DNA of 64,000 nucleotides from Nocardioides sp. Root140 (GCF_001426745.1 NZ_LMFI01000014.1:114994-178993), one strand, 5' to 3'. Shown: positions 40,469-49,377, counted from the first letter of the stretch. The notes: generated by a model from the sequence alone, not told the origin. Numbers and translations are program-made.

Positions 40469-42049
40469 TCAGTGCATGTCACGCCGCCGCAGGCCGAGTA
40501 CGCCGACCGCCCCGAGCGCGACACTGACCGCGAGCACCACGAGGTAGGGGCCGGCGGCGAAGGACTCGGCCGGCACCAGGGCGAGATGGCTGAACGGTGA
40601 GACGTCGATCAGCCAGTCGGGGAACTTCAGCAGTGGCCCGAACATCATCACGACCACGCAGAACGCGAGTCCGAGCCAGGCCGCGGAAGCGAGACGCGGC
40701 ACGAAGCCGGTGAGCAGCACGGCGAGTCCGACCAGCACCATCACCCCGGCACCGGCCGAGACGGGAGCCATCATCAACCGACCGAAGGAGTCCCACTCCC
40801 CGGTGGTCATGGCGTAGCCGGTGCCGAGCCCGACCGCGGAGGCGAGCAGCACGGCGACGGAGCCGAGCACGGCGATCAGCGTGTGGCCCAGGAACCAACG
40901 CACCCGGGGCAGGGCGGTCGAGAGCAACGGCTCGACACGGCCGGAGTCCTCCTCGCCGCGGGCGCGAAGCGAGGCGGAGACGGCGTACCCTCCGGCGAGC
41001 AGGGCCAGCATCAGCCCGGCGGCGCCGTAGAACCCGTCGACGAGGTCGGCGCTGCCCGCCGCCAACACCTCACGGGTGGCCTCGGAGTCGCCGATCAGGT
41101 CACCGATGTCGTTGCCCATGGTGCCGTAGGCCAGGCCGGTCACGAACAGGCCGAGGGTCCAGCCGATGAGGCTGCCGCGGTGCAGCCGCCAGGCCAGGCC
41201 GAGGTCACTGTGCAGTCCGGCGCCGGCCCGCGCCGGACCCGGCCGAGCTGCCCAGACACCGGACCCGATGTCACGCCGACCGAAGACGGCGTAGGCCGCG
41301 GCCAGGGTCACCAGTGCGACACCGAGGAGGAGGACGAGGGGCCACCAGCGTTCGTCGGCGTACGCCCGCAGGCCCTGGTACCACCCGATCGGCGAGAGCC
41401 ACGACAGTCCGTTGTCGCCGACGTCACCGATCGCGCGCAGGCCGTAGGCGGCACCGAGCGCGGCTCCGACGATGCCGTACATGGCGCGGGCGCCCTGGGT
41501 CAGCTGCGCGGCGACCAGGGAGATGCCGGTGAAGCAGAGACCGGTGAGGATCAGCCCGATCCCGAGCGCCCAAGACCCGGCCGCGGGCAGTCCGTAGGCC
41601 AGCAGGCTGGCCGAGACCGCCAGGCCGACCACGGCGTTGGCCAGGGCGGTGACCATGAGGGCAGCGGTCATCGGAGCATGTCGGCCGATCGCCCCCGAGC
41701 GGACGAGCTCGTCGCGCCCGGTCTCCTCCTCGACGCGGGTGTGCCGGCCGACGAGGAACATGCTCATCAGCCCGACCATGACCGCGCCGAAGGCGGTGGC
41801 CTGCCAGGCGACCTGGCCACCGACGGTGTTCAGGGCCCGCGCCGGTCCGGCCATCGCGATGAACGCGGCATTGTTCTCCATGCTGGCCGCGGCCTTGTCG
41901 AACTCGGCCTGGGTGGAGTAGAGCCCGTCGACGCTGACCGCCTGCGACCAGTAGAGGATCGTGATGCCGATCGTCCACCAGAAGATCGCGAGCAGGTCGC
42001 GTCGTACGAAGGTGCGGAACAGGATGCCGGCTCCGGTGACGGCCCTCAT
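40469..42049 (-). CDS. ABC exporter permease, TetB/tetronasin-type (two fused halves)
   Basis: A 526-residue membrane protein with about twelve transmembrane segments arranged as two ABC-2-like halves (~1-270 and ~280-526). It is typical of actinobacterial polyketide/antibiotic exporter permeases. Visible landmarks are GRHTRVEEETGRDELVRSGAIGR in the first half and the matching SLRARGEEDSGRVEPLLSTALPR in the second, both the cytoplasmic EExGRxE loop. The ATG at 42049 overlaps the ATPase stop as ATGA. It pairs with that ATPase and is probably controlled by the divergent MarR-type protein. The substrate is unknown; antibiotic or lipid export is likely. Confidence 0.86.
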   Translation of the reverse strand: MRAVTGAGILFRTFVRRDLLAIFWWTIGITILYWSQAVSVDGLYSTQAEFDKAAASMENNAAFIAMAGPARALNTVGGQVAWQATAFGAVMVGLMSMFLVGRHTRVEEETGRDELVRSGAIGRHAPMTAALMVTALANAVVGLAVSASLLAYGLPAAGSWALGIGLILTGLCFTGISLVAAQLTQGARAMYGIVGAALGAAYGLRAIGDVGDNGLSWLSPIGWYQGLRAYADERWWPLVLLLGVALVTLAAAYAVFGRRDIGSGVWAARPGPARAGAGLHSDLGLAWRLHRGSLIGWTLGLFVTGLAYGTMGNDIGDLIGDSEATREVLAAGSADLVDGFYGAAGLMLALLAGGYAVSASLRARGEEDSGRVEPLLSTALPRVRWFLGHTLIAVLGSVAVLLASAVGLGTGYAMTTGEWDSFGRLMMAPVSAGAGVMVLVGLAVLLTGFVPRLASAAWLGLAFCVVVMMFGPLLKFPDWLIDVSPFSHLALVPAESFAAGPYLVVLAVSVALGAVGVLGLRRRDMH

Positions 42050-42966
42050 CGTTCGGCCTCCGGCTGGGGCTCGACCTCGTCGCCGTAGTGGCGCAGGAAC
42101 AGCTCTTCGAGGGTGGGCGGCTGGCTGGTCAGGGTGAGGATCCCGAAGTCTCCGAGCCTGGCCACCGCGGCGCCGAGCTGCGCCGTGTCGATCTCGAACT
42201 CCACGCGCTTGCCCTCGACGACCAGGCCGTGCAGGCCGGTGAGCTGGTCGAGTCCGATCGGGTCGGAGGCCAGCTGGGCGGAGACCGCCGTGCGCGTGAG
42301 GTGGCGAAGGTCGGCGAGGGTTCCAGTCTCGACGGTGCGGCCGGAGCGGATGATGCTGACCCGGTCGCACAGCCGCTCGACCTCCGCCAGGATGTGGCTG
42401 GAGAGCAGGACGCTGCGCCCGTCGGTGCGGAACTCGTCGATGCACGACTGGAAGACCGACTCCATGATCGGGTCTAGGCCCGACGTCGGCTCGTCGAGCA
42501 CCAGCAGCTCCACGTCGGAGGACAGTGCGGCGACCAGGGCCACCTTCTGCCGGTTGCCCTTGGAGTAGGTGCGGCCCTTCTTGGTCGGGTCGAGCTCGAA
42601 CCGGTCGAGCAGGTCGGCGCGACGCTTCTCGTCGAGGCCGCCGCGCAGCCGGCCGAGCAGGTCGATGACCTCACCGCCGGACAGGTTCGGCCACAGGTTC
42701 ACGTCGCCCGGCACGTAGGCCAGGCGGCGGTGCAGCTGGGCCGCGTCGCGCCACGGGTCGCCGCCCAGGAGCCGGGTGGTGCCCTCGTCGGGCCGCAGCA
42801 GGCCGAGCAGCACGCGGATGGTCGTGGACTTGCCGGCGCCGTTGGGACCCAGGAAGCCGTGGACCTCGCCGGTCGCGACGGACAGGTCGAGGTGGTCGAG
42901 AGCCGTGGTGGCGCCGAACTTCTTGACCAGCCCCGAGATCTCGATGACATCACTCATGCCCGTCAC
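42046..42966 (-). CDS. ABC transporter ATP-binding protein (drug exporter type)
   Basis: A 306-residue ATPase with Walker A GPNGAGKST, signature SKGNRQKVALV, Walker B LLVLDEPTSGLDP and H-switch SSHILAEVE. The variable C-terminal domain ends in TLEELFLRHYGDE, as in DrrA-like drug exporter ATPases. Two starts are possible: the GTG at 42966 (used here, 4 nt after AGGAG) and an ATG three codons later at 42957. It is the first gene of a two-gene operon, separated by 64 bp from a divergent MarR-type regulator. Confidence 0.88.
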   Translation of the reverse strand: MTGMSDVIEISGLVKKFGATTALDHLDLSVATGEVHGFLGPNGAGKSTTIRVLLGLLRPDEGTTRLLGGDPWRDAAQLHRRLAYVPGDVNLWPNLSGGEVIDLLGRLRGGLDEKRRADLLDRFELDPTKKGRTYSKGNRQKVALVAALSSDVELLVLDEPTSGLDPIMESVFQSCIDEFRTDGRSVLLSSHILAEVERLCDRVSIIRSGRTVETGTLADLRHLTRTAVSAQLASDPIGLDQLTGLHGLVVEGKRVEFEIDTAQLGAAVARLGDFGILTLTSQPPTLEELFLRHYGDEVEPQPEAER

Positions 42967-42977
42967 GCTACTCCTAA

Positions 42978-43022
42978 TTCACGAATTTGTGAAACTTCCG
43001 AACTACTTGAATTTCGGATAGT
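42978..43022. promoter_or_regulatory. Divergent promoter/operator region of ABC exporter and MarR-type regulator
   Basis: The 64-bp gap has TTCAC-GAATTT-GTGAA (42978-42993), a 5-6-5 dyad, and TCCGAA (42998-43003) facing TTCGGA (43013-43018). GATAGT (43017-43022) lies 8 nt before the regulator ATG and is a likely -10 box. It is clearly AT-richer than its surroundings. Confidence 0.5.
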
Positions 43023-43030
43023 CTGAGGCC

Positions 43031-43513
43031 ATGGCCGACGCCCCTGATCCCGCGAGTGATACGCATCCGCGACAGTTCGTGGAGGACCTCGCCTCCATGC
43101 TCAGCGGCATGGGCTTCCCCCGCATGCCTTCACGCGTCTTCGCTGCCCTCCTCGGTGCGCCGGGCGCGGGCATGACCTCGCGTGAGCTCGCCGAGTCCCT
43201 TCAGGTCAGCCCCGCCGCGATCAGCGGCGCGGTCAACTACCTGCTGCGCGTCCATCTCGTGCGCCGGCGCCGCGATCCCGGCGAGCGCGCCGACCGGTTC
43301 TCCACCGAGGCGGACCTCTGGGCCGACGCCATGATGCTCGAGATCAAGGCGTACGACGCCCTGGTCAAGCTGATGGACACCGCCCTGTCCTCGGGCGACC
43401 TCTCCCCCGACGCCGAGACCCGCATCACCGACACCCGTGACTTCTTCGTCTTCATCGGCAACGAGCTGCCGAGTCTCTACGCGCGCTGGCAGGACGAGCA
43501 GAGGTCTCGATGA
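43031..43513 (+). CDS. MarR/GbsR-type transcriptional regulator
   Basis: A 160-residue winged-helix protein. The DNA-binding part is RVFAALLGAPGAGMTSRELAESLQVSPAAISGAVNYLLRVHLVRRRRDPGERADRF (~37-92), with helix-turn-helix and a basic wing. Helices on both sides (EDLASMLSGMGFPRMPSRVF, and the C-terminal FFVFIGNELPSLYARW) form the dimer interface. It sits divergent to a TetB-like ABC exporter with a short shared promoter region, so it most likely represses the exporter until a drug-like ligand binds. The ATG at 43031 is nearly leaderless. Confidence 0.85.
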   Translation: MADAPDPASDTHPRQFVEDLASMLSGMGFPRMPSRVFAALLGAPGAGMTSRELAESLQVSPAAISGAVNYLLRVHLVRRRRDPGERADRFSTEADLWADAMMLEIKAYDALVKLMDTALSSGDLSPDAETRITDTRDFFVFIGNELPSLYARWQDEQRSR

Positions 43514-43570
43514 GGGTCTTCTCATCCGGGTCTCACGAGGACCCCACGATGAGGCAGGATCATCCAGGTC

Positions 43571-43894
43571 ATGGGCAAGTGGAAACTGATCCTCGCGGCA
43601 GCGCTGGTGCTGCCGATGCTGGCCTACGTCGCCGGCTCTCTCGCTGCCGCCGGTGACGCGCCCGGCGACCGCAGCCCGATCCGGATCGACGAGCCGACCG
43701 GAACGAGCGGTACGCCGACCGACCTGCCCAGCCGCACGCCGAAGCCGCCGAAGAAGTCCGACGGCCCGCGGACCGTGACCGCCGTGCCCGATGACCTTGA
43801 CGACGCCACCGACGACGACGGTCGTGACGACGACCGGCACGACGGTCGCGACGACGACGGGCCGGATGACGACGACGGTGGCGATGACGACTGA
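43571..43894 (+). CDS. Membrane-anchored protein with Asp-rich tail
   Basis: A 107-residue protein of unknown function. Residues 4-27 (KWKLILAAALVLPMLAYVAG) form an uncleaved anchor or signal peptide. The remainder is extracytoplasmic low complexity: a Pro/Thr/Lys linker (RTPKPPKKSDG) and an Asp-rich tail from ~75 to the end, where D alternates with G, R and H. Such tails bind cations such as calcium. It lies 18 bp before the sensor kinase and could present metal ions to it (inference). No strong Shine-Dalgarno is seen before the ATG at 43571. Confidence 0.65.
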   Translation: MGKWKLILAAALVLPMLAYVAGSLAAAGDAPGDRSPIRIDEPTGTSGTPTDLPSRTPKPPKKSDGPRTVTAVPDDLDDATDDDGRDDDRHDGRDDDGPDDDDGGDDD

Positions 43895-43912
43895 CTCCCG
43901 TGGCGGACGTCG

Positions 43913-45460
43913 ATGACTGCCGCCGACCCCACCACCCGAGATGCCCGGCGACGCCCGGGCATCTCCGTGCGCGTGCGGATCACCGCCACGGTCGCCGTAC
44001 TCGTCGCCCTCGCCCTGGCCGGCGCCGGTGCGATCATCTACGCCCTGGAGTCGGCCCGGCTCGAGAACGCAGCGTCGGCCCAGGCCGACCAGGAGATCGC
44101 CGAGTTCCGCCAGCTCCAGGAGAAGGGCAAGGACCCCAACACCGCGAGGCCCTTCGCCAGCGTCGAAGACCTCCTGGTCGTGTTCCTGCAGCGCAACGTG
44201 CCCAGCGACAACGAGCTGTTCTCCGCGTGGATCGACGACGAGTCCAAGTTCGAGTCGACCTCCGAGCACTCCGGGTTCAGCAGGTCCCCCGAGTTCGAGT
44301 CGGTCGTCCGCCAGCACCTGCGCAAGGGCGGGGAGGAGCTCTTCGATTCCGAGGTCGGTGAGGTGCTGGTGACCGTGCAGCCGGTGCAGGGAACCCGCAC
44401 CGGGGGCGCCCTGGTGGTGGTCACCTTCCTCGACGACTCCCGGGGCGAGCTCAAGGAGCTCATCGAGACCTACACGATCGTCTCCCTGCTCTCGCTCGGC
44501 CTGATCACCGCACTGGCCGCGTGGCAGGCCGGGCGGCTCCTCTCTCCCCTGCGTGAGATGAGCGAGACCGCCCGTGAGATCAGCGAGACCGACCTCTCGT
44601 TGCGGCTCACCGAGACCGGCAACGACGACATCACCTCACTGACCCGCACGGTCAACGACATGCTGGCCCGGCTCGAGGCGTCGTTCACGAACCAACGCGA
44701 GTTCCTCGACGCGGCCGGCCACGAGCTCAGGACTCCGCTGACTGTGCTGCGCGGACACCTCGAGCTGCTGGACGCTCACAATCCTGAGGAGGTCGGCGAA
44801 ACCCGGGCGCTGCTGCTCGACGAGATCGACCGCATGTCGCGACTGGTCAACGACCTGATCCTCCTCACCAAGAGCGCCCGGCCCGACTTCGTCACGACAG
44901 GACCGGTCGACCTCGGCGCGCTCACCGACCTGGTGCTGACCAAGGCCCGCGCACTGGGCGATCGCGCGTGGGTCGACGACGGTACGGCGACCCGCACCGT
45001 GCACCTCGACGAGCAACGCATCACGCAGGTGCTGCTGCAGCTGGCCGACAACGCGGTCAAGCACACCGTGCCCGGCGACACGATCGCCATCGGCTCGTCC
45101 GACGAGGGCGAGCGGGTGCTGCTGTGGGTGCGCGACACCGGGCACGGCGTACGACCCGAGGACCGGGAGCGGATCTTCGAGCGGTTCACCCGCAGCACCG
45201 TGCTCCGGGGCGACGACGGCTTCGGCCTCGGACTGTCCATCGTGCGTGCGTTGGTCGAGGCGCACGGTGGCACGGTCCACGTCGAGGACGCCGATCCGCC
45301 GGGCGCCCGGTTCGTCGTCGCGCTGCCCGCGGCGACGACGGGCTCGGCGTCCGGCAGCAGCTCCTCGACGGACCTGCCTCCCGACACCGGCCATGCCGAC
45401 ACGATCAGGTTCGAAGCAGTCCGACCCGACGTCGAGGAGCGCCCATGGCCAGCATCCTGA
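43913..45460 (+). CDS. Two-component sensor histidine kinase
   Basis: A 515-residue kinase: TM1 at ~23-43, an extracytoplasmic sensor of ~145 residues, TM2 at ~183-205, a HAMP linker (SPLREMSETAREISETDLSLRL), a HisKA helix with phospho-acceptor His270 in FLDAAGHELRTPLTVL, and an ATPase domain with N box LADNAVKHT, G1 DTGHGV, and G2 FGLGLSIVRALVEAHGG. The C-terminal ~55 residues (GSASGSSSSTDLPPDTG...) are a disordered tail. It overlaps the response regulator by 16 bp. The upstream Asp-rich protein suggests a cation or envelope stress signal, which is inference. Confidence 0.93.
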   Translation: MTAADPTTRDARRRPGISVRVRITATVAVLVALALAGAGAIIYALESARLENAASAQADQEIAEFRQLQEKGKDPNTARPFASVEDLLVVFLQRNVPSDNELFSAWIDDESKFESTSEHSGFSRSPEFESVVRQHLRKGGEELFDSEVGEVLVTVQPVQGTRTGGALVVVTFLDDSRGELKELIETYTIVSLLSLGLITALAAWQAGRLLSPLREMSETAREISETDLSLRLTETGNDDITSLTRTVNDMLARLEASFTNQREFLDAAGHELRTPLTVLRGHLELLDAHNPEEVGETRALLLDEIDRMSRLVNDLILLTKSARPDFVTTGPVDLGALTDLVLTKARALGDRAWVDDGTATRTVHLDEQRITQVLLQLADNAVKHTVPGDTIAIGSSDEGERVLLWVRDTGHGVRPEDRERIFERFTRSTVLRGDDGFGLGLSIVRALVEAHGGTVHVEDADPPGARFVVALPAATTGSASGSSSSTDLPPDTGHADTIRFEAVRPDVEERPWPAS

Positions 45461-46113
45461 TCATCGAGGACGAGGCCCGCATCGCCTCGTTCGTCGCCAA
45501 GGGACTCACCGCTGAGGGCCACCAGACCACCATCGCCGACGACGGGCCGACCGGCCTCGACCTGGCGCTGGGCAACGGCTTCGACCTCGTCGTCCTCGAC
45601 ATCGGCCTGCCCGGCATCGACGGCTTCGAGGTGCTCGACCAGCTGCGCTCGCAGGGCTCCCGTGTCCCGGTCATCGTGCTGACCGCGCGCGACTCCGTGA
45701 CCGACACGGTCAACGCCCTCGAGGGCGGTGCCGACGACTACATGCCCAAGCCGTTCCGGTTCGCCGAGCTGCTGGCCCGGGTCCGGCTCCGCCTGCGGCA
45801 GTACGACGACCAGGGCGCGGCGCGTGACGACGTACTCCGGGCCGGCGCGGTCAGCCTCGACGTCCGCACCCGGCGGGCCACCGTCGACGGGACCGAGGTG
45901 GACCTCTCCGCGCGCGAGTTCACCCTGCTCGAGATCTTCCTGCTCAACCCCGGACAGGTGCTGTCGCGGGAGCAGCTGCTCGACCACGTGTGGGGCTTCG
46001 ACTTCGACCCGGGATCCAACGTGGTGGACGTCTACGTCGGCTACCTGCGCAGGAAGCTCGGCGCCGACCGGATCGCCACCGTGCGCGGTATGGGCTACCG
46101 CCTCGTCCCCTGA
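45445..46113 (+). CDS. OmpR family response regulator
   Basis: A 222-residue regulator. Receiver domain ~1-115 with the acidic pair IIEDEARI, phospho-acceptor Asp52 in VVLDIGLPG, Thr80 in IVLTAR and Lys102 in YMPKPF. Winged-helix domain ~130-222 with AREFTLLEIFLLNPGQVLSREQLLDHVWG and VYVGYLRRKLG ... VRGMGYRLVP. The start ATG at 45445, with GAGGAG upstream, lies inside the end of the kinase gene (other frame), so the two proteins are co-translated. Its targets may include the flanking Asp-rich proteins and the kinase gene, but no binding site was identified. Confidence 0.93.
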   Translation: MASILIIEDEARIASFVAKGLTAEGHQTTIADDGPTGLDLALGNGFDLVVLDIGLPGIDGFEVLDQLRSQGSRVPVIVLTARDSVTDTVNALEGGADDYMPKPFRFAELLARVRLRLRQYDDQGAARDDVLRAGAVSLDVRTRRATVDGTEVDLSAREFTLLEIFLLNPGQVLSREQLLDHVWGFDFDPGSNVVDVYVGYLRRKLGADRIATVRGMGYRLVP

Positions 46114-46153
46114 TCGTCCCACCATCGACCTGTCGCTCCGAACTCACGACGGG

Positions 46154-47038
46154 TCAGCGGCGGACCTTGAAGCCGGCGAGGTGACCACGGGGCTGCCGCT
46201 CGAGCACCGGTTGCAGCGCCTCGGCGATCTCGTGCGGCAGCGGCCGGTCGGCCGGTTCGCGCTCGAGTGCGGCGTACACGATCTTGGACATCTCGGGCGG
46301 CACCCGCTCGGGCAGCGCGCCGGGATCGGTGACCAGCTGCGGCCAGATCTCCGCCGGCGCCCGGGACTCCATGTCGCCGCGCAGGAACGGCTTCGACCCG
46401 GAGACCGCCTCGAAGAGCGTGGTGCCCAGGCCCCACACGTCACTCGCCGGTCCGGGCGATGCTGACTCGCCGGGCCGGCACTGCTCGGGCGCCATGTAGT
46501 CGTCGGTGCCGATCGGGTGGCCCAGGGACGCCGCGTCGTCCACGGTGCGGGCCACCGAGAGGTCGATCAGCCGTGCGGGAGCTCCCATGATGATGTTGCT
46601 CGGCTTGATGTCGAGGTGCACGTACCCGAGGTGGCCCAGGTAGTGCAGCGCGGCAGACACGTCGATCGCGAGCGGGAGGTACTGCGCCTCCTGCAACGGA
46701 CCGTAGCGGCGCAGCAGGCTCGACAGGCGTGGCCCGTCCACGTGCTCCAGCACGACGTGCGGACGGGGCCCGGCCAGCTCATGGCGCAGGCCCCGCACCA
46801 CCACGGGATGGTTGACCGCGGCCAGGGCGGCCACCTCGCGACGCAGCCCACGCTGCGCGGAGGCGTCGTCCACCTGTCGTGGTCGCAGCAGCTTGACCAC
46901 CACCGGCGAGTAGGTGATCTCGTCGAAGGCCAGGTAGGCCTCGTAGGCCTCGCCACCGCCGAGCAGCCGCATCGCGGTCAGCTCGTCGGTGATCGGGTCA
47001 CCCTCACCGAGGTCCCAGCTGTCGCGTCGTCCATCCAT
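46154..47038 (-). CDS. Soluble serine/threonine protein kinase
   Basis: A 294-residue Hanks-type kinase domain with no transmembrane segment. The Gly loop is degenerate (LLGGGEAYEAYLA). Lys49 (VVVKLLRP) is the ATP-binding lysine, the catalytic loop YVHLDIKPSNII gives Asp143, the DFG position reads DLS (Asp159), and APE is at 183-185 (MAPEQCRP). It converges on the two-component pair and is followed on its own strand upstream by an Asp/Arg-rich protein, so it may act in the same signalling circuit. The ATG at 47038 is used; a longer in-frame start adds 41 Arg/Thr-rich residues that look non-native. Confidence 0.85.
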   Translation of the reverse strand: MDGRRDSWDLGEGDPITDELTAMRLLGGGEAYEAYLAFDEITYSPVVVKLLRPRQVDDASAQRGLRREVAALAAVNHPVVVRGLRHELAGPRPHVVLEHVDGPRLSSLLRRYGPLQEAQYLPLAIDVSAALHYLGHLGYVHLDIKPSNIIMGAPARLIDLSVARTVDDAASLGHPIGTDDYMAPEQCRPGESASPGPASDVWGLGTTLFEAVSGSKPFLRGDMESRAPAEIWPQLVTDPGALPERVPPEMSKIVYAALEREPADRPLPHEIAEALQPVLERQPRGHLAGFKVRR

Positions 47039-47072
47039 CGTCGTCGACTCCGTCCGCGTCCGGTTGCGGCGC

Positions 47073-47483
47073 TCAGCGACGCGTGTCGTTGCGCGAACGG
47101 TCGTTGGTGCGGTTGGCCGACCAGTCCCGCTCGGCCTTCTTGCCCAACTTGACCCCGTCACGGGTCCAGTCGCGGGTCTTGTCGCTGCGGCTGAGGTCCC
47201 GGTCGCGACTCACCAACGTGTGGTTGCTGCGGGTGTGGTCGCGGGTGGACTTGCTGAACCCGGTGTTGCGCGAGGCCCGGGACCTGGTGTCCCGGTCACG
47301 CGTGTCGTCGTCATCGTCGTCGGCGACCAGCACCAGGTCCGGCACGTCGTCGTCGCGCTTGGCGGCGGTGTCGTCGCCGCTCGCGTTGCTGGCGATCGTC
47401 GGCGTCTGCATCACCATCAGGCCACCGACCACCAGGCCGGCCAGGCCCATCGCGCTTGCAGTGAAGGTCCTCTTGACGTTCAT
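47073..47483 (-). CDS. Membrane-anchored Asp/Arg-rich low-complexity protein
   Basis: A 136-residue protein of unknown function. An N-terminal hydrophobic segment (~9-28, SAMGLAGLVVGGLMVMQTPT) acts as signal or anchor. It is followed by an acidic stretch with six consecutive Asp residues near 55-60, and then ~75 residues dominated by Arg, Asp, Ser and Thr (RDRDTRSRASRNTG, TRDHTRSNHT). The tail is probably disordered and polyampholytic, outside the membrane. The ATG at 47483 follows GAGAGGAAC. It lies 34 bp before the Ser/Thr kinase gene on the same strand and is a possible kinase-linked envelope protein. Confidence 0.65.
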   Translation of the reverse strand: MNVKRTFTASAMGLAGLVVGGLMVMQTPTIASNASGDDTAAKRDDDVPDLVLVADDDDDDTRDRDTRSRASRNTGFSKSTRDHTRSNHTLVSRDRDLSRSDKTRDWTRDGVKLGKKAERDWSANRTNDRSRNDTRR

Positions 47484-47605
47484 CGCTGTTCCTCTCGTCG
47501 TGGGCTGATGCCCGGTTTCCTTGACGAGTGGAACGATGCCGACGCCCGATGAGCCAGCCGTGAGGCGCCCGTGAGACCGCTCTTAGACCTGATCGAATCA
47601 GAGGC

Positions 47606-49138
47606 TCAGTTGACCTGTTTGGCCTGGTCTGCCCAGTAGGGCTCACGCAGCTTGAACTTCTGCAGCTTGCCCGTCGCCGTACGCGCCAGCTCCTCGCGGA
47701 ACTCGATCGAGGTCGGCGCCTTGTAACCGGCCGCCTTGTCCTTGCACCACGCGATCAGCTCCGCCTCGGTGACCTCGGCGTCCGGTGCCAGCACGACCAA
47801 CGCCTTGATCGTCTCGCCCCACTTCTCACTCGGCACACCGATCACCGCAACCTCAGCCACCGCCGGATGCGAGAACAACACGTCCTCCACCTCGATGCTC
47901 GAGACGTTCTCACCACCGGTGATGATGACGTCCTTCTTGCGGTCACTGATCGTGAGATACCCGTCCTCACCGATCACGCCGCCATCACCGGTGTGGAACC
48001 ACCCACCAGCCAGACACCGCTGCGTCTCCTCCGGGTTCTGCCAATACCCCTCCAACACCACGTTCGACCGCGCCATCACCTCACCCTCCGCATCAGTGGA
48101 CAGGCGTACGCCGATCGCCGGCGCCCCCGCACGCACCAGGTTCGACGCCCGCTCCAACGGGTCCAGGTCATCCCACTCCGCACGCGACCGGTTGATGGTC
48201 AGTAGCGGCGACGTCTCGGTCAACCCGTAGATCTGGATGAACTCCCACCCCAGCTCGGCCTCCACCCGCGCCACCGTCTTGGTCGGCGGCGGCGCACCAG
48301 CCACGATGATCCGCACCCGGTCACGACCCGGGATCTCCCCCTCCCACTCGGCCGCGGCCTCCAGCACCGCGGCCACCACCGCCGGCGCCGCACACATCAC
48401 CGTCACCCCATGCTGCTCGACACGGCGCAGGATCTCCGCACCATCGATCTTGCGGATCACCACCTGCGGCACCCCCATCCCCGCCATCGCGAACGGCATC
48501 CCCCACCCGTTCGCATGGAACATCGGCAACGTGTGCAAGTACACGTCCCGATCCGAGACCCCGGCATGCAACCCGAACGTCACCGCATTCACCCAGATGT
48601 TGCGGTGCGTGATCTGCACGCCCTTCGGACGCGCCGTCGTACCCGAGGTGTAGTTGATGCACGCCGTGGCAGCCTCATCCGGCTCCCACACCACCGGCTC
48701 CACACCCTCAGCTGCATAGATCTCGTCATCGTCGCCGATCACGAACTTGAACTCCGCCTCCACCCCGGCCAGGGACTCCTCCAGCTCGGGGTCGACCAAC
48801 AACACCCGGGCCCCGGAATGCTCCACGATGTAGGACACCTCATCAGGGCGCAGCCGGAAGTTCACCGGCACCAACACCCGCCCGAACCCAGCCACCCCGA
48901 AGAACGACGTCAACAACCGCGCACTGTTGTGCGAGACCACCGCCACCCGGTCACCGAACCCGACACCCAGCTCATCGAGCTTCGCCGCCTGACGACGCGC
49001 GTTCGCCGCGATCTGCGCATAGGTCAACGAACCCTGCGACGGCGCCGGCTGATCAGGCTCATCGACCACCCCCACCCGATCGCCGTACACGACAGCGGCA
49101 CGATCGATGAAGTCTGCAACCTGGAAATTGACGTGCAT
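47606..49138 (-). CDS. Fatty-acyl-CoA synthetase / AMP-dependent ligase
   Basis: A 510-residue adenylate-forming enzyme of the ANL superfamily. Core motifs: the P-loop YTSGTTARPKGVQ, the A5 region IYGLTETSPL, A7 GGWFHTGDGG, A8 SDRKKDVIITGGENVSSIEVE and the C-terminal catalytic lysine in RTATGKLQKFKLRE. It activates a medium- or long-chain fatty or aromatic acid with ATP and loads CoA. The motif LPMFHANGWG matches the medium-chain/AlkK-like group, but chain length cannot be fixed. The ATG at 49138 follows GAGGGAG. It seems to be a single-gene unit downstream of tRNA-Val on the same strand. Confidence 0.9.
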   Translation of the reverse strand: MHVNFQVADFIDRAAVVYGDRVGVVDEPDQPAPSQGSLTYAQIAANARRQAAKLDELGVGFGDRVAVVSHNSARLLTSFFGVAGFGRVLVPVNFRLRPDEVSYIVEHSGARVLLVDPELEESLAGVEAEFKFVIGDDDEIYAAEGVEPVVWEPDEAATACINYTSGTTARPKGVQITHRNIWVNAVTFGLHAGVSDRDVYLHTLPMFHANGWGMPFAMAGMGVPQVVIRKIDGAEILRRVEQHGVTVMCAAPAVVAAVLEAAAEWEGEIPGRDRVRIIVAGAPPPTKTVARVEAELGWEFIQIYGLTETSPLLTINRSRAEWDDLDPLERASNLVRAGAPAIGVRLSTDAEGEVMARSNVVLEGYWQNPEETQRCLAGGWFHTGDGGVIGEDGYLTISDRKKDVIITGGENVSSIEVEDVLFSHPAVAEVAVIGVPSEKWGETIKALVVLAPDAEVTEAELIAWCKDKAAGYKAPTSIEFREELARTATGKLQKFKLREPYWADQAKQVN

Positions 49139-49302
49139 GAATGCTCCCTCACTGGTGACGGTGATCTCACCCTAGCCAGCAACGGTTGGCCCGCGGGAGT
49201 GCCCGACCCTCGACTTGAGACGGACGGCAGCGGTGCTGCGACGAAAGGCGATCGCACGCCGACGGGCGGCCAAAGCGGCCGCCGGGGAGCAGGAGGACTG
49301 GC

Positions 49303-49377
49303 TGGTGCGTCGGGACGGTTTCGAACCGCCGACCGCTCGGGTGTAAACCGAGTGCTCTACCGCTGAGCTACCGACGC
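49303..49377 (-). tRNA. tRNA-Val, anticodon UAC
   Basis: Read on the minus strand it begins GCGTCGGTAGCTCAGCGG. Its anticodon stem-loop is CTCGG-TTTACAC-CCGAG, giving anticodon TAC (valine), and the T arm contains GGTTCGAAACC. The acceptor stem GCGTCGG pairs with CCGACGC, the discriminator base is A, and CCA is encoded. The length of 75 nt and all arms fit a functional tRNA. Confidence 0.95.

Noticed and set aside
43571..43894. Asp-rich tail as a sequencing artefact or non-coding repeat
   Set aside because: The frame has a proper hydrophobic anchor, no simple DNA tandem repeat and tight spacing to the kinase gene, so it is kept as a gene.
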